Shown: one piece after another, positions 46,686 to 56,716 of the stretch | Position numbering within the stretch: position 1 is the first letter of the stretch | Layout: each line of letters starts with the position of its first letter | NCBI GenBank assembly: GCA_030998225.1 | Contig: JAPYXD010000714.1 | Location: 3,906,001 to 3,970,000, forward strand | Reading direction: 5' to 3' | From: Diplolepis rosae | Taxonomy: Eukaryota; Arthropoda; Insecta; Hymenoptera; Diplolepididae | Length of the DNA stretch: 64,000 nt | Notes under the pieces: model-generated | What the model saw: only the letters and a program-made list of their open reading frames with translations | Told to the model about the DNA's origin: nothing | Database searches by the model: none | Program-made: the position numbers and the translations under genes

Positions 46686-47430
46686 CCTTAACTCCATCTC
46701 CGATCCTTGCTCGAAGAAGCCTCTTACAGCCTCCTCGACGTCTTCGACTTCAATGCTTGGGCCTAGATCGGCGATCTCCAACTCCATCCGGGGGATGAGA
46801 TGACGGACTACCCCACTAGCTCCAACTGACCCTTTGATAGCGGTGTCCAGCCACTTTCTGGCTTTTTTAGAACATTTCAGTTCTACTAACAAGTCCTTGC
46901 ATGGCGTCTCCCTAATTCCCTAAGCTGTGGCGCCCAGTTCATCAAAGTTGACGCGCTTCTCGTGCTCGCGCAGGATGGAAGCGTAGCTCATTCCCTCTAC
47001 TGGTTTTATGAGCACCGCCTCTGGTCGTGCATGGCTAGGTCCCTTCGGCGTTCTTTCATCCTTCTTCCTCTTCTTCTGGAGGTTTTTTCTGGCTGCAAAC
47101 TCCACCCACTCCAGGGTGGGGGCCATCTTCAGGGGATGTTAGCCTCTCCTCCTTGCTTCATCATCTATGTTGCTGGAATTACTCCAGTTCTCCTCTCCAT
47201 GGCGGCCTTCTTAAGGATTCCTATTCGGGGCTGCCACCCGAAAGGCCGCGCAACTCATAGTCCCCGGTATGTGGTCATGCCGGGGCTTTTCCTCCCTTGC
47301 GACACAGAGGAAGCAATTCGGCTTTCCGGTGCAGGAACTCACAAGATGCCGCTCCTCGCCGCATCTCCAGCAGCACCTGCTGCGGTCTCGCCCTCGGAAG
47401 TCCGCCGCTATGTGACCAAAGCCAAGGATA
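46686..47430 (-). pseudogene. R1-clade ORF1 fragments
   Basis: Minus strand. 47413-47165 encodes the C-terminal knuckles (FGHIAADFRGRDRSRCCWRC and CTGKPNCFLC). 47126-46690 encodes an earlier part of a similar ORF1: RPEAVLIKPVEGMSYASILR, LLVELKCSKKARKWLD and GASGVVRHLIPRMELEIADL. Because the knuckle part comes first on the minus strand, these are two truncated copies in tandem or a rearranged one. They differ clearly from copy C ORF1, so a second R1 lineage is present. Confidence 0.8.
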
Positions 47431-47439
47431 ATGTAACTA

Positions 47440-47612
47440 AATTGACAACCGCTATAGCAGTAGCTTGCCTTATAATTTTGATACCTTTTATTCTTCTTAT
47501 AACAAAAATGTATCAATATTACCAAATAATCAAAAGAATATCAAAAGAAAATCTGCATTTAGATCTAGACCCATTACAATCATACGACGACTTAGAAACT
47601 AACGACATATGA
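47440..47612 (+). pseudogene. Envelope-like transmembrane tail
   Basis: About 57 codons ending in a TGA at 47610-47612: a short lead, a strongly hydrophobic span (IAVACLIILIPFILLI) and a polar tail with several Asp/Leu residues. The open frame begins further upstream, but that part is antisense to the R1 knuckles. The layout, a single-pass anchor plus short cytosolic tail at the 3' end of a gypsy copy in the same orientation, suggests the C-terminus of a retroelement env. AATAAA follows at about 47706. The family is inferred from position only. Confidence 0.4.
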
Positions 47613-47885
47613 CTCTCTCAACCACCTTTTGAAAGAAGTATTAGTACTCAAACAGCTATATTTTTGGGAAAAACACCATTCGAATTGAACATATTTGTGT
47701 GGCGATGAATAAATAACACGCCAACAGCCTTCAAGATTACTCAACTTACAAAAAAACAATTTAAGAAAACGACGTACAATTGACAAGACATAGGTACCTT
47801 TTCCTGGCCCAAATCTATTCTCATTTATCCAATTATCAATTTTATTGCTATTGATTAAACCATAAAAGAAACCCATTCCAAATAC
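47613..47885 (-). other. Unidentified minus-strand ORF
   Basis: Frame 47876-47592 (94 codons, ending within the previous feature) reads FGPGKGTYVLSIVRRFLK and CWRVIYSSPHKYVQFEWCFS. Its composition is protein-like, but I do not recognise it. It stops opening just beyond the left TIR of the mariner at 47888. Confidence 0.25.
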
Positions 47886-47887
47886 TA

Positions 47888-49173
47888 TTGGATCTATAAT
47901 TTAATTCGTGTGGTTAGCTAAGAGATGGCGTAACTTGATTATTATTCCATCATTCCAATATTCCGAACATGCGTTGCAAAGCTACTGTCATTGTGCGTGT
48001 TTTTCAGTATATGTTATTCATTTAAAGCGTAAACAACAATAATTTTTTTTCACTTAAATATGTCGAACTTTGTGCCTGAAAAAGTGTTTTTGCGGGGAGT
48101 TCTTCTTCATTGCTTTAATATGAAGAAAACTGCTGCCGAAAGTCATCGTATTTTGGTGGAAGTTTATGTTGAACATGCTGTAGCTGAGCGAACGTGCCAA
48201 AAGTGGTTTGCACGATTTAAAAGTGGTGATTTTGGCTTGGAATACGAAGAACGTCCTGGGCAGCCAAAAATGTTTGAAGGTGAAGAACTGGAAGCATTAC
48301 TCGATGAAGATTGTTGCCACACACAAAAAGAGTTCGCAGAATTTTTGGGAGTCACTCAAGCAGCCATTTCAAAACGTTTAAAAACAACCGGATACATTCA
48401 AAAGCAAGGAAATTGGGTTCCACATTGACTCAAGCCGAGAGACGTTGAAAGGTCGTTTTACATGTCCGAAATGCTGCTGGAACGCAACAAAAAGAAGTCA
48501 TTTTTGTATCGGATTGTTACTGGTGATGAAAAATGGATCCATTACGACAACCCCGAGCGAAAAAATTATATGTGAAACCCGGCCAACCAGCCAAATCAAC
48601 GGCAAAGCCGAATATCCATAGCGCGGAGGTAATGCTCTGTGTTTGGTGGGATCAGAAGGGTGTGCTGTATTATCAGCTGCTAAAACCGGGTGAAACCATC
48701 AATGGAGAACGCTACCGAACACAATTAATCCGTTTAAAGAGAGCAATAGCCGAAAAACGCCCGGAATATGCGACCAGACACAAGGCAATAATTTTCCATC
48801 ACGACAACGCTCGGCCTCATGTTGCTATTCCGGTTAAGAATTATTTGGAAAACAGTGGATGGGAAGTTTTACCCCACCCGCCTTATAGCCCAGACCTTGC
48901 CCCTTCTGACTACTATTTGTTCCGGTCGATGCAGAACGCCCTCACTGGAATACGGTTCACATCAGAACAGGGTATCAAAAATTGGCTTGATTCATTCTTG
49001 GCCGCGAAGCCAGCGCTGTTCTTTTGGGATGAAATCCACAAATTGCCAGAAAGATGGGAAAAAGTCATAGCTTCAGATGGGCAATACTTTGAATAATACT
49101 ATTGTAAATGTTTTCCTCAAATAAACGTTCAAATTTTGAAAAAAAAACCGCACGAATTAAGTTATAGATCCAA
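47888..49173 (+). mobile_element. Nearly complete mariner, 1286 bp
   Basis: TIR tips TTGGATCTATAATTTAATTC (47888) and GAATTAAGTTATAGATCCAA (ending 49173), flanked by TA at 47886-47887 and 49174-49175. The length is typical of an intact mariner. It carries one transposase gene described separately. Confidence 0.95.
48060..49096 (+). pseudogene. Mariner DD34D transposase with one stop and one frameshift
   Basis: Covers the full family length (about 345 codons) from MSNFVPEKVF to SDGQYFE. N-terminal half: two helix-turn-helix motifs (RTCQKWFARFKSGDFGLEYE and FAEFLGVTQAAISKRL). A TGA at 48426-48428 ends the first frame; the same frame then continues through VTGDEKWIHYDNPE (first catalytic Asp), and shifts near 48540 into the frame with HHDNARPHVA (second Asp) and YSPDLAPSDYYLFR (third Asp, 34 residues later). 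It would cut and paste the element in the nucleus. With only two lesions it is among the youngest DNA elements here, though inactive as it stands. Confidence 0.93.
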
Positions 49174-49406
49174 TACAAACTACTATTATGTCACATGTTT
49201 GTACTCATGTCTTTGTTTTTTTATCTTAATCCAAAAATGAATTCGTTCAAATATCTTTGTATTGGCATTGGGTCAGTTTCTTTACATTACATTCATTGAT
49301 TTATGCACATATTATAATAAGGAAGCTAAAAAACAAATCATATAGATAAAAAGGAAAGCTAAAAAACAATTCATAAAAACAAGAAAAAAAAGGGGGGGTG
49401 TTTAAA

Positions 49407-49447
49407 GGCAAACGTTTCGGTCGCAAATGGGGGCCCTCTTCAGTGCC
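49407..49447 (-). ncRNA. Hammerhead-ribozyme-like motif (type 2)
   Basis: Minus strand: GGCA, CTGAAGA, an imperfect stem II, then GAAACGTT and TGCC. GGCA/TGCC pair as stem I; position 7 of the core is variable in hammerheads, so CUGAAGA is allowed. The arrangement equals that of type 1 at 3796-3837 with a different stem I. A near-identical copy is at 63322-63362. Confidence 0.5.
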
Positions 49448-50384
49448 AAAAAAAAAAATTTTTTTTCCAGGACTTAATGACTGTTGTAAAACATGCAAAA
49501 ATTTAGTTGTAAATATTAAATTAGATTTTTTCGTGTTTTTTTGGTGTTTTTGTTTTCTTAAAATTATTATTTGATAAAAACATGCAGTTGAGTTATGTGA
49601 TGGGGGGGGGGGGGGCAAGATACAAAACGTCCAGGGACGAGACAGCTCGAAACTCAGTCCTCAAAAATAAAACCTGAACTCCAGTTCGGCAGATTCGTGG
49701 AAAGTGTTGACTGTGAAGTACGCTTCTCCTCAAAATTGAGCACAATAACGGTGTATTGAAGATAATTTTTAATAAAATTTTATACAAGAAATTAACACAA
49801 TTCTGAAGAACACAGTTCTTGACATAACACACTTGAGGAGCCTGCACAACGCAACACGAAACACGAACGCGGAACGGCGGATCTAGGTTAACAAAAAAAT
49901 GAAATTGAAACTAAATTAAGGAATTCTCTTGAAATCTATTTTCGATTTGCCGACGCACAGAGGAAGCAGAGAGATGAAGCTGCAACACTCCGTTCGGTGT
50001 CAAAAAGTAAACTGATTTCAAGGGAGAGCAATAACGTTAAAAACTAGCGTTGAAACAAATAATATATGCAGTACCACTTGTTGCGGAGGGTCAAGTTTCA
50101 AAACCCATAAAATACCAAGTGCAAGGTCTATGTCCTGAATACCCAGGACCCCAAAGTGCTCGAGTGTTCGAAGAAGAGATAGAAAAAAGGGGGAAGGATA
50201 AAGTGTTAAGACCACATGTTAACAGTACCCAGCAGAAGGAGCCATCAAAAATCAAAGAAAATGTAAACTTAGTGAAAAGCAGCAACTCAGAAAAAAGGAT
50301 AAGTCTTGTTTCGTTCGCGTATACGAAATATTACATAGATTATAATAGCAAAGTTGTATCTATAAGATTATTTCATAAATGAAT
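49448..50384. other. No gene recognised
   Basis: Includes a G run near 49602-49614 and a 110-codon frame at 50050-50382 (KQIIYAVPLVAEGQVSKPIK) preceded by open sequence from about 49925 in another frame. Possibly retroelement gag debris; not identified. Confidence 0.3.
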
Positions 50385-50945
50385 CGAGCGGGAAACTCAA
50401 TTATATTAAAGATTATATTGAGCCGTTTGTTCGAATGTAAGATATATATATTAGACATCCACACATATAACTCACATAAACACATATAACACACATAAAC
50501 ACATATACATATATTGGCATATACATATTAGACACGAGTAAGATATGTAAGATATATATATTGGAAGTCTAACGCGCATGTAAAAAAGGGGTGCAGCGAG
50601 GAATACGTGTAAATGTATTCATTATTTCGTAACCGAGCCGATCGCTAAGTTTAATTATATTAAAGATTATATTAATCGATATGATCAACAGTAAGATATA
50701 TATGCCATACGCAAACATATATAATATATACATACCCATATGCATACAGTAAAACATACATATAAGATACATGTAAGATATATAATATATATATTCTGGC
50801 AGTCTAACTCGCGTGTAAAAATGATGTCTAGCAAGGAATACGCGTAAATGTATTCGTTTATTTCATAACCGAGCCAAGCGCGAAATTCAACTTTATTAAA
50901 GATTATTTCAAGCTGTTTGATGGAGTTAAGATTTGAGCGCTTTGC
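50385..50945 (+). repeat. Tandem repeat, about 240-bp unit, 2.3 copies
   Basis: Units begin near 50385, 50633 and 50871 with ATATTAAAGATTATAT-like sequence and contain TAAGATATATAT, CAGTCTAAC and GGAATACGCGTAAATGTATT blocks in the same order. It ends at the R1 copy D boundary. Confidence 0.8.
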
Positions 50946-52101
50946 TGCATGTTTTAACGAGTTTAATTTGCGTAAAGCAGCTTCGAATTTACCATGCTCG
51001 CCACTAGCCTTCTCTTGGCTTCCCTGAGGCCACCAATGTTGGGCATGAGCCGAGTCAGAGCGGCTCCACATTGGATGGCTTTGGCAGTCGCGATCTGCAG
51101 GTGTTCGCCGAAGCTAAGCCTTCGATCCAACTGCACACCCAGGTACTTAATGCTCTTTTTCCACTCGATTTCATGTTCCCCGAGAACGACCTTCGGGTAT
51201 TTGAAGGATTTCCTGTCCGTGACCAGCAAAGCCTCGGTCTTTTCTGGGGCCATTTTCAGGCATCTGCTATCCAACCAACGCTTTTCCCGCCACAGACTAG
51301 CATTGATTGTTTTAGTGGCGATGTCCACCACTACCTGGATGGCGTCAACTGTGGACCTGCCTTTCCGAAAGCCGAACTGGTTTTCCGATAGACCGTGCTT
51401 GCCAACCATGTGATCCTGTAGTCTTTGTAGGATTATTTCCTCTAGAAGCTTCCCCATTGTATCCAATAGACAAATAGGTCTATAGGATGAGGCATCCCCT
51501 AGAGGTTTGTTGCCCTTCCTCAGCAGGACCAACCTCTGCTTCTTCCAGTCTACGAAGAACCTCCCCTCCCGAACACAGGAGTTGAAGGCTTCCAGGAGGA
51601 TCTCTGGGTATGCCCTGATCACCTCTTTGAGGATCTCGTTTGGCACCCCATCGATCTCCGGGGCTGTATTTGCCTTAAGCCTCCCACCTGCCCTCTTTAG
51701 TTCCTCGAGAGTGAAGAGTTCTTCGCGCCGGACCACGCAGGAACTTCGGCCCTGTCTTTGGAACGGCTCTACGTGTGGAAACAAGCTCCGCACAATGTTC
51801 TTGACTGGATCGGCATTATCCAGGCCTGGGGTCTTTCTTCTAGTCAACAATCTCTTAGTGACTATTTTGAAGGCGAGACCCTATGGGTCCTTCTCGACTT
51901 CCCCGATCAAGTCTTTCCAGCACTGAAGTTGGCTTTTCTTTATGCCTTGCTTTTTTCTCTTTTTTTTTTTGCTTTTTTCTATGACTCGCGCAGCAGATGA
52001 TCACCCTTTGAGCGGGTAAATCTCCGCCGCGCTGTAAGGCATTTTCGACGCAGGACAGAAAACTGGTCGTTCCACCAGTACATCGAGTCCCCGGTACGCC
52101 T
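50946..52101 (-). mobile_element. R1-clade LINE, copy D (fragment, internal deletion)
   Basis: Minus-strand ORF2 piece from about 52085 (MYWWNDQF-like codons) to 50946. The frame 51850-50963 contains TAPEIDGVPNEILKEV, SSYRPICLLDT, SENQFGFRKGRSTVDA and then jumps directly to TINASLWREKRWLDSRC, skipping the RT active site. EKTEALLV and FGEHLQIATAKAIQCG follow. The 3' end is missing. Elsewhere it is close to copy C, with a short poly-K tract near 51950. Confidence 0.88.
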
Positions 52102-52104
52102 GTG

Positions 52105-52242
52105 CCCAATAAAATTTTATTAAAATCAACTGAACCAGGGTATGGATGTTTTAATTGCATAGAAGACTATTTAAATCATCCATTAGCTACAAACTTGAGA
52201 ATAGAATTAGAAGTTAGAAACCATCTATTTGATAATCCATAA
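52105..52242 (+). pseudogene. C-terminal ORF fragment, cluster gene 1
   Basis: Plus-strand frame of 45 codons ending TAA at 52240-52242, with GYGCFNCIEDYLNHPLATNL in the middle. Its start is cut by R1 copy D. Not recognised. The next ORF begins 17 bases after the stop, an unusually tight arrangement for insect DNA. Confidence 0.35.
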
Positions 52243-52258
52243 CGATAATTATATTAAA

Positions 52259-52607
52259 ATGGAACGAAACATAACAAAAAGCTGCAGCCCAATGCAAGCA
52301 TTGAATGAAATTTGTATAAAATATAACTTCTCCTAACCAACATACGATGTCTCGTTTCAAAATTCAAAAAAACTATTTATTACTAAAGGCAATTAGAAAA
52401 GAAGAAAAAACATATGTTTGTCTTGGAGCAAGCTCATACAAAAAGAAAGAATCAAAACAAAACGTAGCACAAAAAATTCTAGAATTATTGAATGAAAAAT
52501 ACATTTTTTCCGAAGAAAAATTATCAGGAATGAAACTAAACCAAAGTGGAAACTACACTAATAAAGAAAAATTGTATAAATGGACAGGCGCGTGCGAAAA
52601 TGTTTAA
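52259..52607 (+). pseudogene. dsRNA-binding-domain protein, broken
   Basis: An ATG at 52259 opens a frame with SPMQALNEICIKYNF, the first helix pattern of a dsRNA-binding motif, ending at TAA 52334-52336. A second frame (52347-52607) supplies the rest: a strand region, then SSYKKKESKQNVAQKILELL, the conserved KKxAKxxAAxxxLxxL-type second helix that contacts dsRNA. Thus one domain of about 70 residues is split by a stop and a frameshift. Such single-domain proteins are common as viral suppressors of RNA interference, and cellular relatives exist too. The position between two other small ORFs on the same strand supports a compact, possibly viral origin. The domain call is fairly firm; the origin is inference. 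Confidence 0.55.
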
Positions 52608-52614
52608 ATAAAAC

Positions 52615-52875
52615 CCAAGAAAATACACAATGTAACTACAGAATTATGTTACCGCCGTAAAGGTCTACATAGGCGACGTAAGTGTTGAGTCATTCCAGAT
52701 TATTATATTGAAGCCGGTATCAACGAGGAATTTAGACAAAACTATTATATATCCCAAAATAAAATGAAACGGTGTTCTGTATCAATCCTTATTACTCATG
52801 CAGATTATCTAAACGCTTTAAATTTTACAAATATACCGATGAGTTCTCATAAATTATCGCTTTTTGCTTCGTAAC
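52615..52875 (+). pseudogene. Unidentified ORF, cluster gene 3
   Basis: Plus-strand frame open from 52615 to the TAA at about 52873, with one stop (TGA near 52690). It reads ELCYRRKGLHRRRKC, then YYIEAGINEEFRQNYYISQN and SILITHADYLNALNF. No ATG start is obvious and I do not recognise it. It follows the dsRNA-binding frame by 7 bases. Confidence 0.3.
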
Positions 52876-53222
52876 AATTTTAATGTGCAATTATGTGAAA
52901 TAAATATATATACGATAATTAGTAGTCCATCAATAGTTCAACATAGAAATTTTTAAACAAAATAATTGATACAAAATTCATGATGTCTAATTATCACAAA
53001 ATACTTCGACAAAGCTCCTGTAAAATCGATAAATGAAAATCAATCTTTGTCAAACAATTAAATATGTGTACAACGATGTTTAACAATCGAAATTTTTATT
53101 CAGACAACTTAGATTTTTATTTCATTTACTATTATGAAAGAAAGAGGAATACAAATTATTAATCAATTTAATAATGTACCATAATAAAATGATATAGTCA
53201 CATAAAACTATATAAAAAATAT
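52876..53222. other. No gene recognised
   Basis: AT-rich spacer. Confidence 0.5.
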
Positions 53223-53402
53223 ATGTGCGAACCAATGTTCGCAGAACGTGGACGTAAACGGCCCCCACCATGAACCCTACCAGCTCATGGCTTCTTCCTC
53301 GCTTCACTGCAATAGCTTGGTTGAATGAGAAAGACACAATGAGCTGGAAGCATCTATGGTGGGGGCCGTTTTCGTCCACGTTCTGCGTACACTGGTGCGA
53401 AC
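53223..53402. repeat. 180-bp hairpin MITE
   Basis: GTGCGAACC at the left (53224) faces GGTGCGAAC at the right (ending near 53402), and the arms of about 46 bp contain AGAACGTGGACG and ACGGCCCCCACCAT and their complements. An inner ACCAGCTCAT/ATGAGCTGG pair extends the fold. No transposase and no sure target duplication. Confidence 0.8.
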
Positions 53403-54250
53403 CCAATAGCTCTTTAGAATTATTATATCCAAATAATCATCTAGTTACTCTCTTTAATAAATCAAACAACTCAAGCGATTCCATATTATAATACGGAAAT
53501 TATCTAATTTTAAGGCTTGAAATACTTCAAAATAAATTTGCATGAACAAACAAGAATTTTAGCATAAAAATTGTTACTATTCCTAACTAATACTTTAAAG
53601 TCCTTTGATCATACCCTTGTATAACTATTTTATGAAGATATATAATTCAAAATATTGAATCTAGGATATGCAATTTTAGGCCTAATTTTTTAACCGGTTG
53701 ATCAACAAAATAGCGATTGATGTCGAAATCTATGTCAAGTGTATTGTAACTTCAACTTGAAAACGCCTAATCAATGTGAAACTTTCGCTCGAATTATATG
53801 ATAAAAATCAGTGTTGTAACTAAATATTTATAATCACTATTACAAGGCCAAAATGTACTCATGTTATAATACGCGAATAAATAATGTAATATTTAGTCTA
53901 TAACATCAATACTGCACTAAGGGACTTCAAGCAATCGATTCAAATCTATCCTCTAGAATCATAAATCTTAAATTCCATTCTGACTAATGGTATAAATAAA
54001 ATTTATAATAACCTATAAAAATCTATTGCTTGATATATTCCTATACAAGTTCGAACATGGTCATTTCATCCCCATGTGCAAACTTAAGGGGCGAGATATC
54101 ATGCCCTGTGACCTTTTTCTTACCGATATTTATCTATATTTATAGATGTAAAAATCTAAAGCTATGTATGAACTTAAATGAGCTATTGAAAATTTAATTA
54201 TGTAACCAAATTATTAAAAAATGAAGAGAATTCTTTGGAGATAAACCACA
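53403..54250. other. No gene recognised
   Basis: AT-rich spacer. Confidence 0.5.
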
Positions 54251-54448
54251 GAGAGGCCAATCAAAAACATTGTAAAAGAAAGCAGAGAAGCAAACAAGGA
54301 AGTTACTATTCAGAAACGCCAGTCGACAAATCATTATTTCCATCTTACCCCAACTGGAGATACACAATAAGAGATGCAGCCGAAATGTCATCGCATCCTA
54401 ATTTTATGACGGTCATTCGGAAGCAACAAGTAGACTTCAGGAATGCGG
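54251..54448 (+). CDS. Candidate internal exon of an unknown gene
   Basis: Open from an ATAAACCACAG acceptor-like site to AATGCG|GTAAGT, a consensus splice donor. The frame reads SYYSETPVDKSLFPSYPNWR, then YTIRDAAEMSSHPNFMTVIR and KQQVDFRNA. The composition is less skewed than the surroundings and looks like real protein, but I cannot name a family. No neighbouring exon was identified. It could be part of a host gene whose other exons lie within or beyond the repeats. Confidence 0.35.
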
Positions 54449-55312
54449 TAAGTATTGATCCAAAATAGACGACAGATTGACCAAAATTCTAATGCAGACC
54501 CAACAAGGGGAGGATACCAGAATTGGTCATAAACTAAAATGGAAATTTTTACACATACAAAGACGATTGACATAAATCGTCTCACATACACGGACTGACA
54601 GCATGTCCACCTAGAGAAGAAGGAACTAAACGCACGAAAGAATGAAATTAATTAAAATGGGAAAATATCAAATGGGGCCAAGTTTCGTAAAAACAAAGTC
54701 ATAAAATAGGGTGCAATGATCAACCTCCAGGATATGTAAGCAGTCCGATTTCAAGGAGAGATGGCCACAAGAAGTTCAGTTCCAGTTATGATTCCCCCCT
54801 TCGGAGTTTTGTTCCCATTGTGGTGCAACTACAATTTGGACCAAGTTCACGAATCTCTTCAAGGGTAATAGGATTATTAGTGGCTTCAGTACATCAATCC
54901 CAGTCGATTCGGCATAAAAAACCAAGTCAGTTGTATCCTCGGTTAGGGATTTTTACATTGTATTTCAATAAAGAATATCTAGTGTCAATTATTCCTTCTT
55001 TTTATTATTGGTTATCCTCATCCCTGTTTCAGTTTTGAAATTATATCGATTTCTAAACTTGTCAAAAACAAGGAGAGTTTTAATTATAATTAAATAGGTG
55101 AGTAACTAGGACGTTACAAAGGCAAGATCATTGGTTATTCTAGTTCATGTGATAAAGATCAATTATGCAAATAATGAAAGCAATATCATTTGACAACTCC
55201 AGCTGATCATACAATAGTAAGAAGAATCAGTGGCAGATAAAAGAAATACCACTCAAACATTTCGTAACTTTTATTTTGCTCTTTGAATTGCTTTCAAACA
55301 TTTTCGCTTTAA
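54449..55312. other. No gene recognised
   Basis: Mixed sequence with no supported coding region. Frames such as 54820-55038 show no family pattern. Confidence 0.4.
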
Positions 55313-55504
55313 ATGAGCACATTCCTTAAATCGCTCTTCATATTTAGTCTTGTATTAATGTCGAAGTATACAGCATTTACCCAAATTTTTATGGTTTGCA
55401 ATAAACCTGTAATGAAAAATTATGGGTTAAACACCTACTGTCTACACCATAATAAACAAACTGTGAAAAGGAAAGACTGTTTTGAAAAGCACGTCATTTC
55501 ATGA
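55313..55504 (+). CDS. Small putative secreted Cys-containing protein
   Basis: 63 codons. The first 24 (FLKSLFIFSLVLMSKYTAFT region) look like a signal peptide: Lys near the start, a hydrophobic core and small residues at the likely cut. The remaining 39 residues hold three Cys, basic residues and a His pair. Small secreted peptides of this layout are common in insects. There is no promoter, splice or homology support, and an odd Cys number argues against a folded peptide, so this may be chance. Confidence 0.2.
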   Translation: MSTFLKSLFIFSLVLMSKYTAFTQIFMVCNKPVMKNYGLNTYCLHHNKQTVKRKDCFEKHVIS

Positions 55505-55719
55505 CTACCAGAATACAGCTAATAACAAAAAATATCTTTGAATTTTTGTTTGGATGACGAATGATGTGATCGAATTGTAATATAAATATCTTGCGTTTGA
55601 TTCTCTAATTGGAATAATGATTTACAGAGCAGAAAATACTTAAATTGATATCTCCTTTTGAAACATAAAACAGTTTTTGACTTCAAACTCTACACGAAAA
55701 GTGTTTCTGAAGTGTTCAA
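55505..55719. other. No gene recognised
   Basis: Short AT-rich spacer. Confidence 0.4.
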
Positions 55720-56060
55720 ATCATCCTAAAATATTACAAAACTTTCGGATGTTTATTACAAGTAAATGTTTTGTAAAATTTGTAACATAGAAGTGTAATT
55801 TTCTACATGGAGTACAAGGGTTTTCAACAGGGACCCTCTTATGAATTTCGAACAGACTTCGATCCTTTTGGTCAGAATTTTCGATTAAATTTTTGCATAA
55901 TTGCGGCTCTCTCACCAATTACGCCTCGGATGTTGTTTTTCAAAGTCTCAATGGATTGTGGATTATATACATAGACTTGATCTTTCACATAGCCCCACAA
56001 AAATTAGTCTACGGCGTTAAGGCCATGTCCTAGATGGGTCACGTGACCAAGTAATCAATG
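55720..56060 (-). pseudogene. DDE transposase C-terminal fragment
   Basis: Minus strand, two frames. Around 56010-55925 it reads FLWGYVKDQVYVYNPQSIET and LKNNIRGVIGE; after a shift, 55918-55720 continues EPQLCKNLIENSDQ. FLWGYxKDxVY is the block just past the third catalytic residue in a Tc1/mariner-like branch that also includes the transposon at 61943-62763. Everything upstream is missing. Confidence 0.7.
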
Positions 56061-56716
56061 TTTTTTCGCAAATATAACTTTTTTTGTAATGAAAATACCA
56101 TTCTAAAACTTTAGGGAATGGTAGAGAGAATAATAAACTATGTTTATCTGATTAGTTTGTGTAAAAATTCTGAGAAAAAGTTTATTTAGTCATGAATATT
56201 TATAAATGTAAAAACTAATCACTCATATCTATATCATTAATAATAGGCCAAAGAAAAAATTTTCAACAGGTCCTGATTGCGTAATCCATTGACAGTAACA
56301 CGGTTTTCAGCCTCATTAAAAAAAGAAAAAAAGTGGTCCAATCAATATTTCCAGCTAAACGACCTACACAAACACATGTTATTGTTGACGTGTTATGTAC
56401 CGATCAATATGTATTTTTCACAGATCTTCCATATTCGTAGTGGATTTTAATTATTTTAATGTGATTTTCACAGTTACATAGATCTTTAGTTAAACTTACT
56501 TTACTGAGTAATACATAGATCATTGAAAAGTATCAAACCCCCTAATATTTTTGCTTACAATGCATGCTTATGGAAAATCACCGTGATAAAAGTTTTAGGG
56601 GTCATCAGGTACTATCTGCCAGTGACCTTGAGTTTGACACCTAAAAATAAAAATATTGCGGATGTCTGATACATTTTTATGACCCTGTATATTATTATAT
56701 AGTTAAATGGATATAT
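56061..56716. other. No gene recognised
   Basis: AT-rich spacer. Confidence 0.5.

Noticed and set aside
46962..47439. First part of a 216-codon frame ahead of the transmembrane tail
   Set aside because: It is antisense to R1 ORF1 knuckle codons; only the part after about 47440 is kept.
55313..55504. Venom-type peptide gene
   Set aside because: Only a signal-like start and three Cys support it; no framework or homology, so I list it only as a weak secreted ORF.
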